Of a stretch of 64,000 nt of DNA, positions 55,374-63,610 are shown piece by piece; within the stretch, counting starts at the first letter, position 1; every line of letters starts with the position of its first letter. The position numbers were made by a program, and so were the translations under genes. The DNA comes from Martinezella rhizogenes. Its GTDB lineage: Bacteria; Pseudomonadota; Alphaproteobacteria; Rhizobiales; Rhizobiaceae. The notes below the pieces were generated by a model that did not search any database, was not told where the DNA came from, and was given only the letters and a program-made list of their open reading frames with translations. The stretch lies in assembly GCF_027460065.1 (NCBI RefSeq), contig NZ_JAPYZZ010000001.1, positions 62,001 through 126,000 of the forward strand, read 5' to 3'.

Positions 55374-56879
55374 CTACTGCCACTCCTCTGCCTGATGCTC
55401 CAGAATCTCGCGGACCTTCGCGACCAGCTCGGCTTCCGGCACGCTGACCTGCGCCACACGCGCCTCGCGCCAGCTGGCATTGTCCTCGATTTCACCGGAG
55501 AGGCGCTTGCCTTCGATCAGATCCTTGATCTGCACGATGCCTTCGGCGCGCTCGTCACCGCCCTGGATGATGGCGATGGGAGAGCCGAGGCGATCGGCAT
55601 ATTTCAGCTGGTTGCCGAATTTCTTCCAGTTGCCCTGGTACATTTCGGCGCGGATGCCCTCGGCGCGCAGCGCCTGCGTGAAGCGCTGGTAACGGCCCAT
55701 GCTCTCCACATCGCCATCCATTACGGTGATGAGCACCGGCGCGAGCGGCTTGACCTGACCAAGCTTGCCGAGGTTCTTCAGCGCGGTCATCAGGCGCGAG
55801 ACGCCGATGGAAAAGCCTGTTGCCGGAACCGGCTGGCCCATGAAGCGCGAAACGAGGCCATCGTAACGCCCGCCGCCGCCGACCGAACCGAACACGACCT
55901 TTTCACCCTTTTCATTGGTGACGTCGAAGGTCAGTTCGGCCTCGTAGACCGGACCGGTGTAATATTCGAGACCGCGCACAACGGAGGGGTCGATCTTGAT
56001 GCGCGTCGCATCATAACCCGCACTGGTGACCAGAGCGCCAATGATGTTCAGCTCATCAACGCCTTCCTCACCCTTCGATGTGCCCGCAACCAGTTTAGCG
56101 AGATCATCGGCGCTTTGCGCATAATCCTTGATGCCGACGAAAAACAGAACTTTTTCAATCTGCTCGTCGCCGAGACCCGCGCCCTTGGTGAAGTCGCCGG
56201 ATTCATCCTTGCGGCCGGGGCCGAGCAACAGCTTCACCCCTTCCGGGCCGAACTTGTCGAGCTTGTCGATGGCGCGCAGCACGTTCAGACGGCGGCCGGC
56301 ATTGTCCTCGCCGCCGAGCCCGATGGCTTCCATGACGCCATCGAGCACCTTGCGGTTGTTGACGCGGATCACATAGTCTCCGCGCGCGATGCCGAGCGCT
56401 TCCAGCGTATCGGCCATCATCATGCACATTTCCGCATCGGCCTGCACGCCGGCAGCACCGACTGTATCGGCATCGAACTGCATGAATTGCCGGAAGCGGC
56501 CGGGGCCTGGCTTTTCATTGCGGAACACGTAACCGGCGCGATAGGTGCGGAAGGGCAGCTGAATTTCGTTGAAGTTCTCAGCGACATGGCGGGCAAGCGG
56601 TGCCGTCAGATCATACCGCAGGCTCATCCATTGGTCGTCGTCGTCCTGCAGCGAAAACACGCCTTCGTTCGGGCGGTCGCTATCGGGCAGGAACTTGCCG
56701 AGTGCATCGGTATATTCGAACAGAGGGGTTTCCATCGGATCGAAGCCGTAAAGCTCGTATACCCTACGGATCTTGTCGACCATCTCATTGGTGGCATGGA
56801 TATCGGCAGCCGAACGATCCACGAAGCCGCGCGGCAGGCGGGCTTTCAGTTTCTGTGGCTTTTTTGCTTTTTCGCTCAT
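55374..56879 (-). CDS. hisS: Histidyl-tRNA synthetase
   Basis: 501-aa class II synthetase. Motif 2 is [23 protein letters not shown] (split: [12 protein letters not shown] with the ATP-binding Arg); histidine-specific segments [12 protein letters not shown] and the motif-3-like [10 protein letters not shown](x)-G follow, then an anticodon-binding C-terminal domain. Longer than the E. coli enzyme, as in other alphaproteobacteria. First gene of the hisS-hisZ-hisG operon. Confidence 0.96.
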   Translation of the reverse strand: MSEKAKKPQKLKARLPRGFVDRSAADIHATNEMVDKIRRVYELYGFDPMETPLFEYTDALGKFLPDSDRPNEGVFSLQDDDDQWMSLRYDLTAPLARHVAENFNEIQLPFRTYRAGYVFRNEKPGPGRFRQFMQFDADTVGAAGVQADAEMCMMMADTLEALGIARGDYVIRVNNRKVLDGVMEAIGLGGEDNAGRRLNVLRAIDKLDKFGPEGVKLLLGPGRKDESGDFTKGAGLGDEQIEKVLFFVGIKDYAQSADDLAKLVAGTSKGEEGVDELNIIGALVTSAGYDATRIKIDPSVVRGLEYYTGPVYEAELTFDVTNEKGEKVVFGSVGGGGRYDGLVSRFMGQPVPATGFSIGVSRLMTALKNLGKLGQVKPLAPVLITVMDGDVESMGRYQRFTQALRAEGIRAEMYQGNWKKFGNQLKYADRLGSPIAIIQGGDERAEGIVQIKDLIEGKRLSGEIEDNASWREARVAQVSVPEAELVAKVREILEHQAEEWQ

Positions 56880-56992
56880 GATGCCGATCCGATATTTTCC
56901 TGAAATTATGCCGGTGTATTAGAGGATGAAGCCCGGTGCGGCAAGCCGCAAAGGCTTTGGTTTTGCTGGCAGCGCAGGGCAAGCCGTGCTAT

Positions 56993-57012
56993 ATGGGATG
57001 CATGTATCCCAT
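56993..57012. promoter_or_regulatory. Probable autoregulatory operator of the toxin-antitoxin operon
   Basis: Perfect inverted repeat ATGGGAT-GCATGT-ATCCCAT, 23 bases before the antitoxin start and overlapping a CTATAT -10-like box (56989-56994). RHH antitoxins bind such palindromes and repress their own operon. Confidence 0.65.
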
Positions 57013-57035
57013 TTTAGTCGGAAAGGACGCAAGCA

Positions 57036-57263
57036 ATGAGCAAACAGACGGCCATTCGCCTGCCGGATGAGACCTATGAGCGGCTGAAAGCGCTTTCCGA
57101 ACGCACCGGCCGCACCTCCGCCTATTACATTCGCGAGGCGATCGAGAAACATATCGAGGATATGGAAGACCTCTATCTTGCCGAAGAGGCGACGCGGCGC
57201 ATTCAGCGCGGAGAATCGAAGATTATAAGCGCCGAGGAGTTCTGGCGTGATCTGGACAATTGA
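57036..57263 (+). CDS. Ribbon-helix-helix antitoxin (RelB/DinJ-like)
   Basis: 75-aa protein with an N-terminal RHH DNA-binding strand and helices (TAIRLPDETYERLKALSERT, then AYYIREAIEKHI) and an acidic C-terminal toxin-binding tail (EEFWRDLDN). Overlaps the toxin gene by 17 bases, the standard antitoxin-first arrangement. Preceded by GGAAAGGA. Confidence 0.9.
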   Translation: MSKQTAIRLPDETYERLKALSERTGRTSAYYIREAIEKHIEDMEDLYLAEEATRRIQRGESKIISAEEFWRDLDN

Positions 57264-57516
57264 ATATCACACGCTTGTCCAGAAAGAGATGCGCAAAATA
57301 AATCCGGAAGTGCGCCGGCGTATCCGCAGCTTTCTCCATGAAAGGCTGGCGGCGCTGGACGACCCGCGCCAAACCGGTGCTGCCCTACAGGGTTCCGAGC
57401 TCGGAAATTTCTGGCGTTACCGGGTGGGCGATTACCGCATCATCTGCGATATACAGGACCACAAGCTGGTCGTTCTGGTGGTCGAAATCGGCCATCGCCG
57501 TGAAATTTACCGTTAG
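57247..57516 (+). CDS. RelE/ParE-superfamily toxin
   Basis: 89-aa basic protein of the RelE/StbE type: WTIEYHTLVQKEMRKI at the N-terminus, the central FWRYRVGDYRIICDI and C-terminal GHRREIYR are the family hallmarks. Likely a ribosome-dependent mRNA interferase; the Arg residues in the C-terminal half fit RelE more than ParE, but this is not certain. GTG start at 57247 with GAGGAG upstream inside the antitoxin gene. Confidence 0.9.
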   Translation: MIWTIEYHTLVQKEMRKINPEVRRRIRSFLHERLAALDDPRQTGAALQGSELGNFWRYRVGDYRIICDIQDHKLVVLVVEIGHRREIYR

Positions 57517-57522
57517 GCATTC

Positions 57523-58287
57523 ATGATCCTCGAAGCACTGCAATATGCCGCCACCCGTGCGGTCACGCCGAAAGAATTCCGGCCGCATGTCCGCTATTCC
57601 GTCAACCTCTGGGCGCGCGCCAATCGCTGCGCGAAAGCCTGGGCGGAGCATGAGAACAACAGCCGGCAATTCGTGTTGCAATCGGCGAAAAAGCTGAAGC
57701 AGCGACGGACGGCCGTCGTGCTGGGGTCCGGCCTGCTGCGGGATGTGCCCCATGATGCGCTGGTGGCGATGTTCGATACCGTCGTTCTTGTCGATCTGGT
57801 GCATCTTGCCAGTGTGCAGGCGAAGCTGCGGTTCAATGCCAAAAAGAACATCCGCATTGCCAATCGCGACCTTTCCGGCTTCGATGACCTCATTGCCGGA
57901 CGGCCGGCGGAACCGCTCGATTTCCTGCGGCGGGTGCCTTATCTCGATTTCGTCGTCTCGGCTAACCTCCTGTCGCAGATCGGCACGGGCGCGCAGCATC
58001 GGCTGGAGCGGGAGAAAATCGCGACTGCGCCGGATGACCTCCTGCCAAAGCTCATCCATACGCATGTCGATGCACTGGCCGGCCTGCCCTGCAAGGTCTG
58101 TCTGATCACGGATACGGCCTTCGATGTCATCGGCAAGGATGGAAGCGTTCAGCAGCATGGAGACCTGCTGCATGGCATCGAGATTGCCTCACCTGCCGCC
58201 GCATGGGACTGGCCGCTCGCGCCCTTCGGGGAGGAAAGCCAGGATTATCGCATCGTGCATCGCGTCATTGCGCGGGAAATGACATGA
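57523..58287 (+). CDS. Unknown protein with methyltransferase-like Rossmann fold
   Basis: 254-aa soluble protein. The pattern VVLGSGLLRDVP (65-76), VVLVDLVHL (~87-95, acidic end of strand 2) and DFVVSANLLSQI (~145-156) is that of motifs I, II and IV of class I SAM-dependent methyltransferases, though motif I is atypical. It starts 6 bases after the toxin stop, without its own strong ribosome site, so translation is probably coupled to the toxin-antitoxin genes. Substrate unknown. Confidence 0.78.
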   Translation: MILEALQYAATRAVTPKEFRPHVRYSVNLWARANRCAKAWAEHENNSRQFVLQSAKKLKQRRTAVVLGSGLLRDVPHDALVAMFDTVVLVDLVHLASVQAKLRFNAKKNIRIANRDLSGFDDLIAGRPAEPLDFLRRVPYLDFVVSANLLSQIGTGAQHRLEREKIATAPDDLLPKLIHTHVDALAGLPCKVCLITDTAFDVIGKDGSVQQHGDLLHGIEIASPAAAWDWPLAPFGEESQDYRIVHRVIAREMT

Positions 58288-58312
58288 TCTTCACGCGCCT
58301 TGCATCTGCGTC

Positions 58313-59230
58313 CTACAACCCCGCAAGACCCGCCTTGTAGTCCTCGGAGGCCGCCCGGCTGAGGCGCTCCAGCTCCATCGCCGCGCGGCTGGTATGGCGC
58401 TCCTTGTGGCGCAACAGAGCGAAATTGCGTGCAGGCAGATCGATGCCGGCGCGGACCAGCAGGCCCTGCCGCAGAAAGAGTGACGCGACGGAAGCGGAGA
58501 CTGCGGTGGCCGCACCGCCGGAGCGGGCAGCCATCACCACCGCCTCGTTGGATGGCAACTCCAGCATGACGGAAAGCTCAGCCGGATCCACCCCCATCTG
58601 CCGCACCGCCGCCTCGAAAGCGGAGCGGGTGCCGGAGCCCTGTTCTCGCAGAACCCACGAGGTGCCGTAAAGCATATCGAGCGCGGTCAGATAACGGCCG
58701 TCAGCGAAAGGGTGGGCCGAACCGGTGACGACTAGAAGCTTGTCCGACACGACGGGCTGCACCATCAGTGCCGGCTCGTCAATCTTGCCTTCGATGAAAC
58801 CAACCTCCGCCAGACCATCCAGCACCGCCTGTGTCACCGTCTTGGTATTGCCTATATCCAGCCGGACCGTGACGCCGGGGTAGAGTTTCTTGAACTGCAT
58901 CAGGATCGGCGGCAGCCAGTAGCTTGCAATCGTCTGGCTGGCGCAGACGGTGATTTCGCCGCGTGTCAGCCCGCCCATTTCGGAGAGAATCAATTCGGCA
59001 TTGCGCACACGTGCCAGCGTCGCCTTGGCCTCGCCCAGAAATGCCCGACCGCTTTCGGTCAACTCAATGTTGCGGCCGACCCGATGGAACAGCTCGACAT
59101 TATAAAAGGCCTCTAGATTCTTGATGGCGGAACTGACGGCGGAAGCCGTGAGGCCGATGGCTTCGGCGGCGCGGGTCAGATGTTCGCGTTCGGCGACGGC
59201 GATGAAGATACGGAGTTGTTCGAAGGTCAT
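58313..59230 (-). CDS. LysR-family regulator
   Basis: 305-aa LTTR. N-terminal winged helix (MTFEQLRIFIAVAEREHLTR, then TASAVSSAIKNLE) and a C-terminal CysB/CbbR-like substrate-binding domain. Divergent from the YeiH transporter gene with an 81-base gap that is AT-rich (TTTTATCGAACGGTATATGCC), where the operator is expected. By analogy with the yeiE-yeiH pair it probably controls that transporter in response to a sulfur compound. Confidence 0.9.
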   Translation of the reverse strand: MTFEQLRIFIAVAEREHLTRAAEAIGLTASAVSSAIKNLEAFYNVELFHRVGRNIELTESGRAFLGEAKATLARVRNAELILSEMGGLTRGEITVCASQTIASYWLPPILMQFKKLYPGVTVRLDIGNTKTVTQAVLDGLAEVGFIEGKIDEPALMVQPVVSDKLLVVTGSAHPFADGRYLTALDMLYGTSWVLREQGSGTRSAFEAAVRQMGVDPAELSVMLELPSNEAVVMAARSGGAATAVSASVASLFLRQGLLVRAGIDLPARNFALLRHKERHTSRAAMELERLSRAASEDYKAGLAGL

Positions 59231-59311
59231 GGCGTTTCATTCGATTTTATCGAACGGTATATGCCATATTATTTGATAGAATAAAACAGGCGGCTGCGGC
59301 ATTGTCTGTGC

Positions 59312-60355
59312 ATGGCACAACATCGCACCCTCGCCCATCCCTTTCAGTTTTCGCTGCGCTGGCTCACCCCGCTTCTGCCGGGCATTCTCATCTGCGCGGC
59401 GGTCAGTTGCGCCGCCATTCTGGCAGAGCGTTTTCAGGTGCGGATTGCGGGTCACGCATGGCTTGGCGATCTCGTACTTGCCATCCTGATCGGTACGCTG
59501 CTGCGTTCGCTGGTGTCGCTGCCTTCAGTCGCTTCGGCGGGTATAAAGTTCAGTGCCAAGACCCTGCTCGAAATCGCCGTGGCGCTTCTCGGTGCATCCT
59601 TGAGCCTTTCCATTCTCAAAGGCGCCGGGGGCCTGCTGATCGGCGGCATCGCGCTGATCGTGGCGCTGTCGCTCGTCTTCAGCTACGCCGCCGGGCGGAT
59701 GCTGGGGCTGCCACCCAAGCTTGCGACGCTGATCGCCTGCGGCAATTCCATCTGCGGCAATTCCGCCATCGCAGCAGCAGCACCCGCCATCGGCGCCAAG
59801 CCGGAAGATGTCGCCGCCTCGATCGCCTTCACCGCGGTTCTCGGCGTTGTCGCCGTGCTTTTGATGCCATTCCTGCCGCAGCTCCTCGGCCTCGATGCCA
59901 CCCAATACGGCATCTTCGCCGGCCTGACGGTCTATGCCGTACCGCAGGTTCTGGCCGCCACCGCACCGCTTGGAGCCGTAGCCGTGCAGACGGGCACCAT
60001 CGTCAAGCTCATCCGCGTGCTGATGCTGGGTCCGGTCATCGCCACCCTCTCCGTTATCCATGGCCAGTCCGGCAAGGGACGCCTGAAGCTGCAGCAGATG
60101 GTTCCGTGGTTCATCATCGGCTTCGTGCTGATGATCATGGCGCGCTCCTTCGGCCTCATCCCCGAGATGCTGCTTTCCCCGGTCGCCTCGCTCTCCAACA
60201 TCCTCACCATCATGTCGATGGCGGCTCTCGGACTATCGGTCGATATTCGCAGCCTTCGCCATGCCGGTGGCAAGGTCATCATTGCCGCCAGCCTGTCGCT
60301 CGTGCTGCTGGGTGTTCTGAGTTTCAGCCTGATCGTGCTGACACAGGCGGCCTGA
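59312..60355 (+). CDS. YeiH family putative sulfate/anion exporter
   Basis: 347-aa membrane protein with about 10 helices. Conserved family segments LVLAILIGTLLRS, then AKTLLEIAVALLGASLSL and ACGNSICGNSAIAAAAPAI are visible; the last is the signature loop of the YeiH/UPF0324 family. Substrate not proven; sulfate or sulfonate export is suggested in other bacteria. Partner of the divergent LysR gene. Confidence 0.9.
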   Translation: MAQHRTLAHPFQFSLRWLTPLLPGILICAAVSCAAILAERFQVRIAGHAWLGDLVLAILIGTLLRSLVSLPSVASAGIKFSAKTLLEIAVALLGASLSLSILKGAGGLLIGGIALIVALSLVFSYAAGRMLGLPPKLATLIACGNSICGNSAIAAAAPAIGAKPEDVAASIAFTAVLGVVAVLLMPFLPQLLGLDATQYGIFAGLTVYAVPQVLAATAPLGAVAVQTGTIVKLIRVLMLGPVIATLSVIHGQSGKGRLKLQQMVPWFIIGFVLMIMARSFGLIPEMLLSPVASLSNILTIMSMAALGLSVDIRSLRHAGGKVIIAASLSLVLLGVLSFSLIVLTQAA

Positions 60356-60365
60356 GGGCGCGCCG

Positions 60366-60806
60366 TTATGTCCCGGTGCTGACCGTCAACGTATAATGCG
60401 CGCCAAGGCCACGGCGCGGCGATCCCAGAATGAGTGTCGGGCGGATCAACCATTCGGTATCCGCCTTCGGTGTCAGCGTCGCGATCTTGCCCTGGGAATC
60501 GCTGAAGAAGATAGCGTCCTCATCCGGCGTCGAAAAATCGAAGACAGCCATCAGCACAAATTCGCTTGACGCGGCAAGCTCGATCTTCACCGTCTGCCCA
60601 GCCTTGACCTTCAGGCGATAGACGTCGCCACGCCCGCGCCGCGTCCAGCCATCCAGCGTCAGCGGTCCCACCGGCGGCAGGGCCACTTCCTTCAGCCTTT
60701 CACCGTCATCGAGCCAGATTCCATCGACATTGCGGCTTTCCGCAAAAGACGGATGCGGAACGGCGGCGGCCATGGTGAGCGCCAGAAGAAGGGAGGTTAC
60801 CTTCAT
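60366..60806 (-). CDS. Exported protein of unknown function, 146 aa
   Basis: Signal peptide MKVTSLLLALTMAAAVPHPS-FAES with a likely cut after SFA. The mature ~120 residues look like a beta-sandwich of the pre-peptidase C-terminal (PPC) type (YRLKVKAGQTVKIELAASSE, later FDFSTPDEDAIFF). Its start overlaps the stop of tag by 4 bases (ATGA), so the genes are cotranslated. Start ATG 60806; the longer frame to 60851 would bury the signal. Confidence 0.8.
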   Translation of the reverse strand: MKVTSLLLALTMAAAVPHPSFAESRNVDGIWLDDGERLKEVALPPVGPLTLDGWTRRGRGDVYRLKVKAGQTVKIELAASSEFVLMAVFDFSTPDEDAIFFSDSQGKIATLTPKADTEWLIRPTLILGSPRRGLGAHYTLTVSTGT

Positions 60807-61432
60807 GGACGTACAAACTCCCGCCGCATGACCTCTATCGGCTGGCGGCAATGACAGCCTTCAATATGGTCGTTGACCATACCCATGGCCTGCATGAATG
60901 CATAGACGGTCGTCGGGCCGACGAAGGTCCAGCCCCGCTTTTTTAAATCCTTGGAAAGGCGGATGGAGGCGGCGCTGGTGGGGTTGGCCCTTAACGTCGC
61001 ATAGTCCAGCCTTTGCGGCCTTTCTGCGGCGGCGGGTTCGAAACTCCAGAAATAACGCGCAAGCGAACCGAATTCATCGCGCAGCGCCATGGCACGGCGG
61101 GCATTGTTGATGGTCGAAACGATCTTGCCGCGATGGCGGATGATGCCCTTCTCGGCAAGGCAGCGCTCGATATCGGCATCACCGAACTCCGCCACTTTTT
61201 CGAATTCGAAATTGGCAAAGGCAAGCCGGAACGCCTCGCGCTTGCGCAGGACCGTGAGCCAGGAAAGTCCGGACTGGAAACCTTCCAGGCAGATCTTCTC
61301 GAACAGGCGGCGATCGTCAGTCACGGGATAACCCCATTCCTCGTCGTGATAACGGCTGTAATCCTCCAGCCCCTGCTGCCAGAAACACCGCACGCGGCCA
61401 TCCGCACCCGTTTCAAGTCCCGCTTCGCTCAT
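60803..61432 (-). CDS. tag: DNA-3-methyladenine glycosylase I
   Basis: 209-aa base-excision enzyme for 3-methyladenine. The N-terminal RCFWQ and YHDEEWGYPV (zinc Cys and His, substrate pocket), the LSWLTVLRKRE helix and the C-terminal EGCHCRQP (zinc His/Cys) match Tag. ATG 61432 is used; an upstream start at 61495 would add unconserved sequence. Coupled to the exported-protein gene. Confidence 0.93.
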   Translation of the reverse strand: MSEAGLETGADGRVRCFWQQGLEDYSRYHDEEWGYPVTDDRRLFEKICLEGFQSGLSWLTVLRKREAFRLAFANFEFEKVAEFGDADIERCLAEKGIIRHRGKIVSTINNARRAMALRDEFGSLARYFWSFEPAAAERPQRLDYATLRANPTSAASIRLSKDLKKRGWTFVGPTTVYAFMQAMGMVNDHIEGCHCRQPIEVMRREFVRP

Positions 61433-61670
61433 CCGCTGACAATCCCTTTTCGCTCCCACCCGCAGGTGGTGTGAACCTGCGCGCTTACCACTCATTCACC
61501 ACGTTTCAAAACCGGGCGCTAACCTTAAATCCAGCTTTCCCTAATGAAGCGCTTTTTAATGAACAGCCATTTACGATTCGCTGGCGTCGAGGTGCGAACG
61601 TGTCCGGCAAAGCGGGTGAATGCTCCCGCGATTTCCATTGTTGCGACATCCCGCAGAGAGAGTCCACCCG

Positions 61671-62447
61671 ATGCCGATGAAGTCCGTTTTTCTGGCGCTG
61701 AGCCTCGTTTCCACCCTCGCCGTCCCGGCCGCGATGGCCAATGAGCGGTATCGCGAGCGCCCGCCCGTCGTCGTCAGCCCGGACCTTTCCGCCCCCTGGG
61801 TTACCCAGCTTGGCGGCCGCGGCAATGTGCGCCCGGTCGTTTATCCGCGCGCACCTTCCGCACGCCAGCCGCTGTTCCAGCAGCGTCAGGTCGCCATGCC
61901 GCAACGCCCCAGTTCCGGCGTCACATCACAGCGTCCGGCGCGGGTGCAGAATGCCGCCGTGCGCCCCAACGCACCGGTGCGCACGCAGATCGCGCCGCAA
62001 TTCCTGCCGCAGATCGTGAGTTATCAGACCGCCGAAAAACCCGGCACCATCGTCATCGATACGCCGAACCGCTTCCTCTATCTCGTCCTCGCCGATGGCA
62101 AGGCCCGCCGTTACGGTGTCGGCGTTGGCAAGCCCGGCTTTGAATGGGCCGGAACCCACAAGGTGACCCGCAAAGCGGAATGGCCGAGCTGGACCCCGCC
62201 GAAGGAAATGATCACCCGCGAGGCGGCCAAGGGACATTACCTGCCGGCCTTCATGGAAGGCGGCCCGGCCAACCCGATGGGTGCGCGCGCCATGTATCTC
62301 GGCTCGACGCTTTACCGCATCCACGGCACTAATCAGCCCTGGACGATCGGCAGCAACAATTCCTCCGGCTGCATCCGCATGCGCAACGAGGATGTCACCG
62401 ATCTCTACGAGCGCGTCAACGTCGGAACCCGGGTCATAGTGATATGA
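61671..62447 (+). CDS. L,D-transpeptidase, YkuD family
   Basis: 258-aa exported enzyme, cross-linking or anchoring at peptidoglycan. Signal peptide (VFLALSLVSTLAVPAAMA), a Pro/Arg/Gln-rich linker (~25-120), then a YkuD domain with the catalytic HGTN and SSGCIRMRN (Cys nucleophile). ATG 61671 has GAGAGAG about 9 bases upstream; ATG 61677 is the alternative. Rhizobiaceae have many paralogues; some act in polar growth. Confidence 0.92.
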   Translation: MPMKSVFLALSLVSTLAVPAAMANERYRERPPVVVSPDLSAPWVTQLGGRGNVRPVVYPRAPSARQPLFQQRQVAMPQRPSSGVTSQRPARVQNAAVRPNAPVRTQIAPQFLPQIVSYQTAEKPGTIVIDTPNRFLYLVLADGKARRYGVGVGKPGFEWAGTHKVTRKAEWPSWTPPKEMITREAAKGHYLPAFMEGGPANPMGARAMYLGSTLYRIHGTNQPWTIGSNNSSGCIRMRNEDVTDLYERVNVGTRVIVI

Positions 62448-62502
62448 CAGCAACGGTTCGGCCATTCCGTACCTCGTAAGGCCGGCATAAGGGCTTATCC
62501 GC

Positions 62503-62637
62503 TTGAATTGCTGTCTCGCAGCGGTACAATCCTCACTTGAATTGAACGAACTTGGCGGGGGACGCCAGGCGCCGGACCTCTCCGAGGGGATGATGGAACG
62601 GCCTTAAGACGGGTGGTCAACTGACCGCCCGTTTTTC
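62503..62637 (+). ncRNA. Candidate small RNA, about 100 nt
   Basis: A self-contained cassette between two same-strand genes. -35 TTGAAT (62503-62508) and -10 TACAAT (62525-62530) are 16 bases apart; the transcript would start near 62537. The body can form GGCG-GGGGA-CGCC (around 62555-62567) and CCTC-TCC-GAGG (around 62576-62586) hairpins. It ends at a strong terminator: ACGGGTGGTC / GACCGCCCGT stem then T5 (62609-62636). No open frame of note inside. The G-rich loop could pair with C-rich mRNA. Family not recognised; a 5' leader with terminator is the alternative. Confidence 0.55.
62609..62636 (+). terminator. Terminator of the candidate small RNA
   Basis: Stem ACGGGTGGTC / GACCGCCCGT (one G-T pair) and T5. 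It lies 70 bases before the outer-membrane protein gene. Confidence 0.85.
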
Positions 62638-62706
62638 GTTTCTGTCATTCAAATGTTATCAAAAAGCGGTTTGGTGCATTTCTGATATCAATTCGGATTC
62701 TCTTAA

Positions 62707-63366
62707 ATGTCGCGCCATACTTTACTTGTTTGCGCCCTGCTCTTCAGCGGCGTCTCCTTCTCTGCCGCAACCGCAGGCGAATTTGAAATTTCCGGTTATG
62801 GCGGCTGGCAAAGCGCGCCACACAGCGATGTGACGGTGTCTGACGGGCCGGATTTCCGCGCCGGATGGGAAGGCAAGTCCTTCTCCAACCCACCCTATTG
62901 GGGCGTGCGCGGCACCTACTGGTTCGATGAGGGCCAGCTCAAAAATTTCGGTATCTCGCTCGATTTCACCCATGACAAGGTCTATGCCGACGACGAGACG
63001 CTTGCCCGTTCCGGCTGGTCGCATTTCGAATTCACCGACGGCCTGAACCTTCTGACGCTGAATGCACTCTATCGCTTCCCGCTGGAATCCCTGCCGATCA
63101 CCCCTTATGTGGGTGCCGGCGTCGGCATAAACGTGCCGCATGTGGAAGTGTACCGCCCGTCAGGCAAGACCTTCGAATACCAGTTCGGCGGTGCCACCCT
63201 GCAGGCGCAAGCCGGCCTCAGCTACCGCATCACCGACAGCTGGTCGACCTTCGTGGAATATAAGGGCACCTATTCCTTCGTCGACGTGGATATCGACAAT
63301 GGCGGCTCGTTGAAGACTGACATCATCACCAATGCGGTGAATTTCGGCGTGGCTTATAAGTTCTAG
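62707..63366 (+). CDS. Outer-membrane beta-barrel protein
   Basis: 219-aa protein with a signal peptide (LLVCALLFSGVSFSAATA-GEF) and alternating hydrophobic strands typical of an 8-stranded barrel: EISGYGGWQS at the start, YVGAGVGINVPHVEVYRP, and a C-terminal ITNAVNFGVAYKF ending in Phe, the assembly signal. Similar to the OmpA-barrel/OmpW-like families; function unknown. Start ATG 62707 has no strong ribosome site. Convergent with glcF. Confidence 0.88.
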   Translation: MSRHTLLVCALLFSGVSFSAATAGEFEISGYGGWQSAPHSDVTVSDGPDFRAGWEGKSFSNPPYWGVRGTYWFDEGQLKNFGISLDFTHDKVYADDETLARSGWSHFEFTDGLNLLTLNALYRFPLESLPITPYVGAGVGINVPHVEVYRPSGKTFEYQFGGATLQAQAGLSYRITDSWSTFVEYKGTYSFVDVDIDNGGSLKTDIITNAVNFGVAYKF

Positions 63367-63416
63367 TATTGGCGTGGCAAACGGGGGCTTTCCGGCAGGC
63401 GCGGGTGTCCCCTCAA

Positions 63417-63533
63417 CCTCATTCCTGTGCTCGTCACAGGAATCCAGCCGACGTGCGTCTGCGCGGCGCAAAGACTCCTCTCAGCCCAAGGACTTGGGCT
63501 GGCTGGATCCCTGTGACGAGCACAGGGATGAGG
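63417..63533. repeat. Mosaic palindromic repeat, copy D (exchanged arms)
   Basis: About 117 bases. The core (GCCGACGTGCGTCTGCGCGG, CAGCCCAAGGACTTGGGCTG) is nearly identical to copy A, but the outer arms are CCTGTGCTCGTCACAGG and CCTGTGACGAGCACAGG instead of the CCGGCCTTGAGCCGG type. Both arms have changed together, so the long stem is kept. Confidence 0.85.
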
Positions 63534-63610
63534 AGAAGCCCGAGAAAGGCGCACCTGCCTCAACCTTGGCGCCACGACGCCGGATCACGGCCTTGTCGAT
63601 GCACCACTTC

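Noticed and set aside
55395..56903. 502-codon open frame opposite hisS
   Set aside because: Shadow of histidyl-tRNA synthetase, which has all class II motifs.
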